Assembly (NCBI GenBank): GCA_005884705.1
Contig: VBAF01000320.1
Coordinates: 1-7,920, forward strand
Length of the DNA: 7,920 nucleotides
Direction of reading: 5' to 3'
Source of the DNA: Alphaproteobacteria bacterium
GTDB lineage: Bacteria > Pseudomonadota > Alphaproteobacteria > Reyranellales > Reyranellaceae
The notes under the pieces are model-generated. The model was not told the DNA's origin and did not search any database. It saw only the letters and a list, made by a program, of their open reading frames with translations. The position numbers and the translations under genes were made by a program. Of this stretch, positions 1 through 6,547 are shown in pieces (positions within the stretch are counted from its first letter, which is position 1; every line of letters begins with the position of its first letter).

Positions 1-38
1 GATGAAGAGGTCCTTCTCCGATGAAGAGGTCCTTCTCC
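1..38. repeat. Perfect 19-bp direct tandem duplication
   Basis: Bases 1-19 and 20-38 are identical (gatgaagaggtccttctcc) and directly adjacent. The unit lies inside the carboxyltransferase coding frame, and its length is not a multiple of three, so one copy shifts the frame. The first base of the window is also the first base of the repeat, which makes a contig-end assembly artefact a real alternative to a biological slippage event. Confidence 0.95.
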
Positions 39-358
39 TTGATCGTGGCGTCGGCCGAGCCGCCGCGCACGGTGAAGTCGTCGCCGGTCACCGCGACGTG
101 CCGGCCGTCGATCTTGGCGCGGCCCATCACGGCGTTGGCCGGCATCAGGTGGACCAGGTCGTTGTTGCCGTCGTACTCGGCTTTGCCGGCGATGCTGCCG
201 ATCTCGCGGAACGAGCCCTGGTCGACCAGCTTCTCGACGCGCTCGCGCACGGTGAGCCGGCCGCCGTCGTGCTGGCGCTTCACCTTGTCTGCGCCGCCCA
301 TCTGCCTGGTCATCGCCTGGCGGCGGCGCAGCTCGTCGAGTTCGGGTTGCCAGCTCAT
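1..358 (-). CDS. Acyl-CoA carboxylase carboxyltransferase (beta) subunit, N-terminal part, possibly frameshifted at the window edge
   Basis: This is the N-terminal part of a biotin-dependent acyl-CoA carboxyltransferase (PccB/AccD-like), which moves the carboxyl group from carboxybiotin to an acyl-CoA in the cytosol. The start ATG (358-356) has GGAGGGAG at 374-367 upstream. The reading frame opens MSWQPELDELRRRQ and continues with family features: ADKVKRQHDGGRLTVRERV, LVDQGSFREIGSIAGKAEY, ANAVMGRAKIDGR and DDFTVRGGSADATI, all in the expected order for the first 110 residues. After residue 113 the frame enters the second copy of a 19-bp tandem duplication and reads GEGPLH, which does not resemble the family, so the gene may be frameshifted or the edge misassembled. 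The acyl-CoA substrate (propionyl, methylcrotonyl or other) cannot be decided from this part. It is divergent from the DoxX gene. Confidence 0.85.
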   Translation of the reverse strand, partial: MSWQPELDELRRRQAMTRQMGGADKVKRQHDGGRLTVRERVEKLVDQGSFREIGSIAGKAEYDGNNDLVHLMPANAVMGRAKIDGRHVAVTGDDFTVRGGSADATIKEKDLFIGEGPLH

Positions 359-366
359 CTTGTTCA

Positions 367-374
367 CTCCCTCC
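367..374 (-). promoter_or_regulatory. Ribosome binding site of the carboxyltransferase gene
   Basis: On the minus strand GGAGGGAG runs from 374 to 367, leaving 8 bases before the ATG at 358-356. This strong purine tract fixes the start and supports the minus-strand gene over the plus-strand frames in the same stretch. Confidence 0.75.
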
Positions 375-411
375 GGCCCTTTCGTTCGTACCAATGGGGG
401 GCCTTATCGGC

Positions 412-417
412 TATACT
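412..417 (+). promoter_or_regulatory. Candidate -10 box for the DoxX gene
   Basis: TATACT (5 of 6 to TATAAT) lies in the 89-bp divergent gap between the carboxyltransferase and DoxX genes. Transcription would begin near 424, giving a leader of about 24 bases that contains GGGGAG (435-440) seven bases before the ATG at 448. No convincing -35 box is visible at the right spacing. The same gap must also carry the promoter of the leftward carboxyltransferase gene. Confidence 0.4.
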
Positions 418-447
418 GAAACCGGGTCCAAGGCGGGGAGACGACCG

Positions 448-864
448 ATGGACGAAACCGGCGAGAGCAGCGTCCTGCTCGTGGCCCGCTTTCTTTTGGG
501 CAGCCTGTTCCTGTGGTCGGGCATCGGCCAGGTGCAGGGCTATGACGAGACGGCGATCTTCCTGGCGCGGCATGGCGTGATCGGCAGCCTGCTGCCGGTC
601 GCGATCTTCGTCGAGCTGGCGGGCGCGGTGCTGATCATCACCGGCTACCGCACGAAGTGGACCTGCCTGACCCTGGCCGGCTTCTGCGTGATGACCGCGT
701 TGTTGTTCCACGCCAACTTCGCCGATCGCACTCAGATGTTCCATTTCCTCAAGAACGTCGCCATCGCCGGCGGCCTGCTGGCGCTCTATGTCACGGGCCC
801 GGGCCGACTGTCGTTCGACGGCATGGGCCAGCCGGAGGATCAGCGCACGGCCTCGCGCTCGTAG
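448..864 (+). CDS. DoxX-family small membrane protein
   Basis: This 138-residue protein has four predicted membrane helices (about 8-26, 44-66, 70-88 and 101-116), the layout of the DoxX family. Family signatures are ARFLLGSLFLWSGIGQ in helix 1, the hydrophobic FVELAGAVLIITGYRT segment, and FHFLKNVAIAGGLLAL near the end. DoxX-like proteins sit in the inner membrane. Some have been linked to redox or thiol stress, but for most the function is unknown, and nothing here assigns a specific one. I chose ATG 448 because GGGGAG precedes it by seven bases and the hydrophobic domain begins straight after; an upstream ATG at 394 would overlap the promoter. Its last 25 bases overlap the convergent end of pxpC. 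Confidence 0.85.
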   Translation: MDETGESSVLLVARFLLGSLFLWSGIGQVQGYDETAIFLARHGVIGSLLPVAIFVELAGAVLIITGYRTKWTCLTLAGFCVMTALLFHANFADRTQMFHFLKNVAIAGGLLALYVTGPGRLSFDGMGQPEDQRTASRS

Positions 865-1883
865 ACGATGCCGTCGATCAGGTTTTCCTCGTAGAGGCGA
901 GCCAGATCGATGCCGCCGGCGGGCCGGGCCGCCTGGAAACTGGCGATGGCGCGCGCCAGCCGCACCTCCTGCTCGCGCCGCAAGCCTTCGGCCTCTTCGA
1001 CGCCGATCGCGCTGAAGCGCACCGTCAGGCCCGGCAGCAGCCGGCCTAGCCGCGGCAGGTCGACCGAGGCCACGGTCGCTATTTTGGAATAGCCCCCTAC
1101 AGTTTGCCGGTCACCCAGCAGCACGATCGGCAGGCCGGCGCCCGGCACCTGGATGGCGCCCGGGCCGATGCCGTCGGAGATGATGTCGGCACCCTTTGAA
1201 TGCTCGATGGTCGGGCCCTCGAAGCGGATGCCCATGCGGTCGGCTTCCTTGGAGACGCGGTACTCCGAGGACACGAACGTCTGCCGGCCGGCCGCGCTGA
1301 AATAGTCGTCCTGCGGTCCCCAGATCACGCGGATCGATCCGCTGCCATAGTCGAACGGCGCGGCGAGCTTGTGCTCCTGGCCGGCCGGCGCGGTGTCGCG
1401 CGCGATCGGCAAGCTGTCGCCCGCAGCGAGCTTGCGCCCCTCCAAGCCGCCGATGCCGGCGCGGGCATAGGTCGACAGGCTGCCCATGAACGGCGGAACG
1501 GCGAAGCCGCCGGAGACGGTCAGATAGGCCGTGCTCGCACCCTCGACCATGCCGATCCGCAGCATCTGGCCGCGCTTCAGCAGATGCGAGCGGTCGGACT
1601 CGAGCGGCTTGGGCGCCGCATCCGCGCCTTCGATCAGCGTCGGCGACAGCGGCCCCGCGAGCGCGATGCGCACCGACTCCGCGTTGACCAGCAGGTCGGG
1701 CCCCATGACGCCGATCTCGATGCCAGCGGTGTTCGGCGGATTGCCGGCCAGCGCATTGGCGAGGGAGAGGCCGATGCGATCCATCGCGCCCGCCGTCGGT
1801 ATGCCGAGCGCCATGTAGCCGATCCGGCCGATATCCTGCAGCGTGTCGAACAGGCCCGCCCGCACCACCGTCAGCGCGCTCAT
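840..1883 (-). CDS. pxpC: 5-oxoprolinase subunit C (biotin-dependent carboxyltransferase / KipA family)
   Basis: PxpC is one of three proteins of the prokaryotic ATP-dependent 5-oxoprolinase, which hydrolyses 5-oxoproline to glutamate in the cytosol; the family (KipA, AHS2) is also related to urea amidolyase. The 347 residues are close to full family length. Visible landmarks are TLQDIGRIGYMALGIP followed by AGAMD (residues 14-35), GGFAVP (125-130), STYARAGIGGLEGR (137-150), ADRMGIRFEGP (214-224), and the long conserved block from SDGIGPGAIQVPGAGLP (236-252) through LLGDRQTVGGYSKIATV. Its ATG overlaps the pxpB stop as ATGA (1883-1880), indicating translational coupling. Its stop lies inside the end of the DoxX gene. 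Related AHS2 proteins act on other amide substrates, but the pxpA and pxpB neighbours favour 5-oxoproline. Confidence 0.93.
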   Translation of the reverse strand: MSALTVVRAGLFDTLQDIGRIGYMALGIPTAGAMDRIGLSLANALAGNPPNTAGIEIGVMGPDLLVNAESVRIALAGPLSPTLIEGADAAPKPLESDRSHLLKRGQMLRIGMVEGASTAYLTVSGGFAVPPFMGSLSTYARAGIGGLEGRKLAAGDSLPIARDTAPAGQEHKLAAPFDYGSGSIRVIWGPQDDYFSAAGRQTFVSSEYRVSKEADRMGIRFEGPTIEHSKGADIISDGIGPGAIQVPGAGLPIVLLGDRQTVGGYSKIATVASVDLPRLGRLLPGLTVRFSAIGVEEAEGLRREQEVRLARAIASFQAARPAGGIDLARLYEENLIDGIVYEREAVR

Positions 1884-2635
1884 GGCGTGATCAATTCCGA
1901 CCAGTCGCTGTAAAACAGCGACCAGTCGAGCTTGCCGGCCTCGACTTCGCTTGCGATCGCGTCGAACCGGGCGCGATCGATGCGCTCGAAGACGAGCGAA
2001 TCGCCCGGCGCCAGGAAGACCGGCTGCTCGCGCCGCTTGTCGAACATCCAGAGCGGCGTGCGGCCGATCAGGTGCCAGCCGCCCGGGCTCTCGAACGGAT
2101 AGATGGTGGTCATGTCCATCGCGATCGCCACCGAGGAGCGCGGCACCCGCACCCGCGGCTGCGGCCGGCGCGGCAGGGTGAGCGAGGGCTCGAGCCCGGC
2201 GATGTAGGCGAGCCCCGGCATGAAGCCCAGCACATAGACCTTGAAGGGCGAGGTGAGGTGCTCGGCAATCACCTGCTCGGACGTCTTCCCGGTGCGCTCG
2301 GCGACTTCGGCGAGATCGGGTGCGAATTCCTCGCCATCATAGCAGCATGGGATGCGCACCGTCCGGCCGGCCGCGTCGGCCGGCAGGCCGCGGGCGATCA
2401 GGGCGTCGATCTGCGGCTGCAGCTCGGCCCGGGTGGTCGAAAGCGGGTCGTAGCAGACCATCAGCGAGCGCATGCTGGGCACGGTCTCGACCAGCCCGCC
2501 GAGGGCGCCTGCCGCCTTGGCCCGCCCGACGGCGGCGTGCAGGGCCATGACCTGGCCGTTGATCTGGGGCGAGATTTCGTTGCCGAATTCGACGGAGAAG
2601 GCGGTGTCGCCGCAGGAGAGGTACCGAACGCTCAC
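1880..2635 (-). CDS. pxpB: 5-oxoprolinase subunit B (KipI / AHS1 family)
   Basis: PxpB pairs with PxpC in the phosphorylating part of 5-oxoprolinase (inferred from family knowledge). The 251-residue product opens SVRYLSCGDTAFSVEFGNEI, the typical KipI N-terminus. It has VLGFMPGLAYIAGL (135-148), the motif usually written GFxPGFxYL. It then has PRRPQPRVRVPRSSVAIA (155-172) and IYPFESPGGWHLIGRTPLWMFD (178-199). Where many relatives have VPxGSV this protein has VPRSSV. The C-terminus is slightly long, with a Trp-rich tail (LDWSLFYSDWSELITP). The start is GTG at 2635-2633: it gives the correct N-terminus but lacks a clear Shine-Dalgarno, and the next Met is at residue 30, too late. The B. subtilis homologue KipI inhibits a sporulation kinase, an unlikely role here. 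Divergent from pxpA. Confidence 0.92.
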   Translation of the reverse strand: MSVRYLSCGDTAFSVEFGNEISPQINGQVMALHAAVGRAKAAGALGGLVETVPSMRSLMVCYDPLSTTRAELQPQIDALIARGLPADAAGRTVRIPCCYDGEEFAPDLAEVAERTGKTSEQVIAEHLTSPFKVYVLGFMPGLAYIAGLEPSLTLPRRPQPRVRVPRSSVAIAMDMTTIYPFESPGGWHLIGRTPLWMFDKRREQPVFLAPGDSLVFERIDRARFDAIASEVEAGKLDWSLFYSDWSELITP

Positions 2636-2673
2636 GTCTGCTAGGATAACGCCATCGATCCAGGGAGTCTTCC
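2636..2673. promoter_or_regulatory. 38-bp divergent gap between pxpB and pxpA
   Basis: This short gap separates the pxpB GTG from the pxpA ATG and must hold expression signals for both directions, unless promoters extend into the coding regions. AGGGAG (2662-2667) is a good ribosome binding site for pxpA, six bases from its ATG. TAGGAT (2642-2647) could be a weak -10 box rightward. On the other strand TTATCC (2650-2645) could be a -10 box that would start transcription almost at the pxpB GTG. No -35 box is convincing. Confidence 0.4.
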
Positions 2674-3471
2674 ATGGCTGCAGGCACGAACACCGGAATG
2701 GTCAACATCAACTCCGATCTCGGCGAGAGCTTCGGCCCATGGGTGATGGGCAACGACAACGAGGTGCTGAAGATCGTACGCTCGGCCAACGTCGCCTGCG
2801 GCTTCCACGCCAGCGACCCGATGGTGATGATGGACACCGTGCGGCTGTGCAAGGAGAACGGCGTCTCGATCGGCGCCCATCCCGGCTTCGCCGACCTGCA
2901 GGGCTTCGGCCGGCGGGTGATCAACCTGTCGATCAAGGAGCTCGAGGCCAACATCGCCTACCAGATCGGCGCGCTGCAGGCGATCGCCGCGCTGCACGGC
3001 ATGAAGGTCACGCACATGAAGCCGCACGGCATGATGGCCAACATGTCGGCCGACAATCCGGAGATGTCCGAGGCGATCGCGCGCGCCACCAAGGCGGTCG
3101 ACCGCGACCTGATCTTCCTCTGCCAGGCCAACACCGAGCAGGGCAAGGCGGCGCGCAAGTACGGCCTGCGCGCGGCGGAGGAGGTCTTCGCCGACCGCAC
3201 CTACACCGACACCGGCATGCTGACGCCGCGCAAGGAGGCGAACTCCATGATCAAGGATCCGGCGCAGGCGGTGGCGGGCGTGCGCCGCATGGTCGAGGAG
3301 CAGGCGATCTACTCGACCTCCGGCAAGCGCATCCCCTGCCAGGTCGATTCGATCTGCGTGCATGGCGACGGGCCGACCGCGGTCGCCGTCTCCAAGGCGG
3401 TGCGCGAGGGGCTGGAGACGGCTGGCATCAAGATCCTGCCGCTGACCGAGCTGCCGAGCCTCAAGCATTGA
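2674..3471 (+). CDS. pxpA: 5-oxoprolinase subunit A (LamB/YcsF family)
   Basis: PxpA is the LamB/YcsF-family subunit that works with PxpB and PxpC to convert 5-oxoproline, ATP and water to glutamate. The 265-residue product shows the family blocks in order: INSDLGESFGPW (12-23), ANVACGFHASDP (39-49), GVSIGAHPGFADLQGFGRR (63-81), THMKPHGMM (113-121), EVFADRTYTDTGMLTPR (170-186) and ICVHGDGP (227-234). Many relatives read KPHGALYN where this one reads KPHGMMAN, a conservative local variation. ATG 2674 follows AGGGAG by six bases. A second ATG at 2698 would begin just before the first conserved strand, so the first eight residues are an N-terminal extension of low conservation. Unusually, the gene is divergent from pxpB-pxpC rather than co-directional with them. 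Confidence 0.95.
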   Translation: MAAGTNTGMVNINSDLGESFGPWVMGNDNEVLKIVRSANVACGFHASDPMVMMDTVRLCKENGVSIGAHPGFADLQGFGRRVINLSIKELEANIAYQIGALQAIAALHGMKVTHMKPHGMMANMSADNPEMSEAIARATKAVDRDLIFLCQANTEQGKAARKYGLRAAEEVFADRTYTDTGMLTPRKEANSMIKDPAQAVAGVRRMVEEQAIYSTSGKRIPCQVDSICVHGDGPTAVAVSKAVREGLETAGIKILPLTELPSLKH

Positions 3472-3547
3472 ACACCGAGATGTGACTGCCGGTTGGCCTG
3501 GGCGCCTGCTTTCAGCGGCGCGATCGGCCGCCTCCGCCAAGTAGTCT

Positions 3548-3575
3548 TTGTCGGCTGCCGCCCCGTCGCTATAGT
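3548..3575 (+). promoter_or_regulatory. Sigma70-like promoter upstream of the SGNH-like gene
   Basis: TTGTCG (3548-3553, 4 of 6 to TTGACA) and TATAGT (3570-3575, 5 of 6 to TATAAT) are separated by 16 bases. The start of transcription would fall near 3582, just before the GC-rich palindrome, so that element would lie in the 5' leader. This is the best-formed promoter in the window, judged by eye only. Confidence 0.5.
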
Positions 3576-3588
3576 CCGCCCGCATTTT

Positions 3589-3615
3589 CCCCTTCTCCGT
3601 CCGACGGGGGAGGGG
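3589..3615. repeat. 27-bp GC-rich palindrome (stable hairpin in the SGNH-like gene leader)
   Basis: The sequence from 3589 (ccccttctccgtc) to 3615 (ending gggggagggg) pairs end to end when G-U pairs are allowed: base 3589+i pairs with 3615-i throughout, with wobbles only at two positions near the outer third. It resembles the dispersed C-rich/G-rich hairpin repeats common between genes in alphaproteobacteria. It has no following T-run, so it is not a standard intrinsic terminator. Its right arm, GGGGGAGGGG, also looks like a Shine-Dalgarno for an upstream in-frame GTG (3625). Confidence 0.75.
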
Positions 3616-3642
3616 ACTCATAAGGTGTTGGCGGCAGGGGCG

Positions 3643-4815
3643 ATGAAGCAACGCATCTTCGGCTGGATCTCGGCCCTCATCGGCATCGTCATTGCGCTGG
3701 CTGCGATCGAGCTCATGGCGATCGCCTGGCTCTATGTCGAGGAGGGCCGTTACGTGTCGGCCGATGAGCTGTTCGCGCGCACCCAGAACACCTACGTGCG
3801 CGACCTCACCAAGGGCACGACCTGCCGCTACGTCGACACGCTCTACCCGCATCCCTATCTGGCCTTCGTCCATCACGGCAACCCGCCGTGCGGCCTGCCC
3901 AACGTCAACAATGTCGGCCTGCTCAACACCGACTACCCGACGCTGAAGCGCGACGACGTCTACACGGTGCTGGTGGTCGGCGGCTCGGTCAGTCCCAACG
4001 GCAAGCCGTGGCTGGTGCTGAACGGCGGCGACGGGGCGTGGAAGGAGCCGCAATCCTTCATCCTGTTCTCGATGTATGCGAGCTCGGTCGACGCGGTGAT
4101 CACGCTCGACGGCTACAACGAGCACTACATGTTCCGCTCCTACACCGAGGAGCGGCTGGAGCGGCCGCTCAGCAACTTCGCCGACGTGAACCCCTTCGTG
4201 GCCGACGAGAATTTCGGCGATGCGGCGATCGGCTGGGTAATGGGTCGGGTTGCGGGCACGCTGGCGCAGATGCCGGTGCTCGGCCACAGCCATGCCGCCT
4301 ACATGATCGTGCGCGGCATCGAGGCGGCGGCCAAGGGCAAGGACGTCTTCAAGGCCGACAAGAACAAGAAGACGACGCTCACCAGCATTTTCGCGCTGCC
4401 GGCCGACGTCAAAGGCAATGGCGAGAAGGTGTTCCAGACCCAGCTCGCGCTCTACCAGAAATACACCCGCGCGATCGAGGCGGTGGCGAAGGACAACAAC
4501 GTCAAGACCGCCTACTTCATCCAGCCGGTGCCGAGCTGGGGCAAGCCGCTCACCGAGGAGGAGAAGCGGGCGGCCGGCGCCAACATGACCGACCCGGTGC
4601 TCTATCGCCGCATCGTCGAGGGCATGCTCACCCTGCGCGAGCACGGCCTGCAGATGTTCGATCTCGGCGATCTGCTGAAGGATGTCTCCGAGACGGTCTA
4701 TGCCGACGACATTCATTTCATCCGCGACCCACAAGGCGAGAGCAAGGGCTACCGCCTGATGGCCAGGTCGGTGGCGGACGATCTCGCTAAGGCATGGGAT
4801 TTAAAGGCGAAATAG
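3643..4815 (+). CDS. Membrane-anchored SGNH/GDSL hydrolase-like protein
   Basis: The product has 390 residues. Residues 7-31 form one hydrophobic segment after MKQRIF, so it is probably an N-terminal anchor or uncleaved signal placing the rest in the periplasm. Landmarks of SGNH hydrolases are visible: YTVLVVGGSVSP with Ser115 as likely nucleophile (block I), TLDGYNEH with Asn159 (block III-like), and YADDIHF with Asp355 and His358 (DxxH, block V). The VNNVGLLNTDYPTLKRDD stretch before block I is also usual in these proteins. Cys61 and Cys83 could form a disulfide. Substrate is unknown; esterase or acetyl-transfer activity on a glycan is possible but unproven. Start: AGGGG lies only two bases before ATG 3643, and GTG 3625, in frame with a better-spaced purine tract, is an alternative adding six residues. 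Confidence 0.72.
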   Translation: MKQRIFGWISALIGIVIALAAIELMAIAWLYVEEGRYVSADELFARTQNTYVRDLTKGTTCRYVDTLYPHPYLAFVHHGNPPCGLPNVNNVGLLNTDYPTLKRDDVYTVLVVGGSVSPNGKPWLVLNGGDGAWKEPQSFILFSMYASSVDAVITLDGYNEHYMFRSYTEERLERPLSNFADVNPFVADENFGDAAIGWVMGRVAGTLAQMPVLGHSHAAYMIVRGIEAAAKGKDVFKADKNKKTTLTSIFALPADVKGNGEKVFQTQLALYQKYTRAIEAVAKDNNVKTAYFIQPVPSWGKPLTEEEKRAAGANMTDPVLYRRIVEGMLTLREHGLQMFDLGDLLKDVSETVYADDIHFIRDPQGESKGYRLMARSVADDLAKAWDLKAK

Positions 4816-4856
4816 CCGACTCCTCCCCGCCGCGCCGACATACAATTGATACAAGA

Positions 4857-4892
4857 TCATGTCGCGACTGACATGACTAATGCGCCTATAAG
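4857..4892 (+). promoter_or_regulatory. Inverted repeat with downstream -10 box: candidate operator/promoter of the sel unit
   Basis: TCATGTC (4857-4863) and GACATGA (4870-4876) form a perfect 7-bp inverted repeat with a 6-base spacer. A -10-like TATAAG (4887-4892) follows ten bases later, so the repeat covers where a -35 box would sit (about 4864-4870). This is the layout of a repressor operator, although no regulator can be named. In the 352-bp region between the SGNH-like gene and selA I see this site, a small ORF and two leader hairpins; 4816-4856 shows nothing further. An alternative is a terminator for the upstream gene, but no T-run follows. Confidence 0.4.
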
Positions 4893-4944
4893 CTCATCCG
4901 TGGGTGCCGGCCGGGGGGTCGGACGGAAGGCGGAAGGTGGGAAC

Positions 4945-5049
4945 ATGAAGAACGTGCGCATGGCCGCGATGATTGGCCTGTCGTGCTCGGCCATCCTGGT
5001 GTTGGTGCGGATCGGAACCGCCGTCGCCATGCCTGGGGTGGGCCTGTAA
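4945..5049 (+). CDS. Predicted 34-residue single-helix membrane protein upstream of selA
   Basis: ATG 4945 follows GAAGG (4933-4937) by seven bases. The frame encodes MKNVRMAAMIGLSCSAILVL, then VRIGTAVAMPGVGL, ending in TAA. A short basic start (Lys2, Arg5) is followed by a hydrophobic stretch of about 15 residues, so it would insert in the inner membrane or act as a signal-like peptide. I do not recognise it. It lies 118 bases before the selA start and downstream of the candidate promoter, so it would be the first cistron of the sel transcript if real. It could act as a leader peptide, a small membrane protein, or be spurious. The opposite strand is also open here in other frames, so codon evidence is weak. 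Confidence 0.4.
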   Translation: MKNVRMAAMIGLSCSAILVLVRIGTAVAMPGVGL

Positions 5050-5080
5050 GCGTTAGCGTAGGGGCGTTGAAGGGATCGGT

Positions 5081-5100
5081 GTCCGTTTGAAAGAACGGAC
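5081..5100 (+). other. RNA hairpin in the selA leader (first stem)
   Basis: GTCCGTT (5081-5087) pairs perfectly with AACGGAC (5094-5100) around a six-base loop TGAAAG. It lies 31 bases after the small ORF stop and 15 bases before the larger GC-rich hairpin. Together the two stems make most of the 118-base leader structured. No T-run follows, so it is not an obvious terminator. Confidence 0.55.
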
Positions 5101-5115
5101 AGTCTGAGCCATTCT

Positions 5116-5154
5116 GGGCGGCGCCGGGTCGGGGGGATCCGGCGCCAACCGCCC
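5116..5154 (+). promoter_or_regulatory. Strong G-loop hairpin abutting the selA ribosome binding site (SECIS-like candidate)
   Basis: GGCGCCGGGTC (5120-5130) pairs with GATCCGGCGCC (5136-5146) in an 11-bp stem with one G-U pair and a GGGGG loop (5131-5135). Alternatively GGGCGG (5116-5121) pairs with CCGCCC (5149-5154) below the inner stem, leaving a CCAA-containing bulge. The 3' arm ends at 5154 and the selA Shine-Dalgarno AAGGA starts at 5155. Known bacterial SECIS elements have a stem with guanines at the start of the apical loop, and an in-frame UGA (5105-5107) lies 23 bases before this loop. In E. coli a SECIS-like leader element bound by SelB is known to control selA translation. A SECIS function here is inferred; the E. 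coli-type bulged U is not seen. Confidence 0.45.
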
Positions 5155-5167
5155 AAGGACAAGAACC

Positions 5168-6543
<1,376 letters not shown>

Positions 6544-6547
<4 letters not shown>

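Noticed and set aside
2..580. Plus-strand open frames at the left edge (including the 132-codon one)
   Set aside because: They are shadows of the minus-strand carboxyltransferase, which has clear family motifs and a strong ribosome binding site.
3472..3547. Search for an intrinsic terminator after pxpA
   Set aside because: Only short GC stems are found (around the gcggc/gccgc pair) with no T-run, so none is called.
3493..3642. Upstream extension of the SGNH-like gene to 440 residues
   Set aside because: The extension would run through the promoter and the 27-bp palindrome, and the natural N-terminus (short basic end plus hydrophobic anchor) begins at ATG 3643.
2641..4734. Long 697-codon minus-strand open frame
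   Set aside because: It is antisense to pxpA and the SGNH-like gene, is full of Arg/His/Asp/Leu runs typical of GC-rich shadow frames, and shows no recognisable domain.
4846..4944. N-terminal extension of the small ORF to 67 residues from TTG 4846
   Set aside because: It starts with TTG without a ribosome binding site and covers the inverted repeat and -10 box. The inner ATG at 4945 has a good ribosome binding site.
5060..5160. Possible tRNA(Sec) gene (selC) on the minus strand, suggested by TTTCAAA inside a stem next to selA
   Set aside because: The TCA is not centred in a seven-base anticodon loop, there is no T-arm motif of the GGTTCGA type, and no 8-bp acceptor stem can be formed. The region fits a leader hairpin better.
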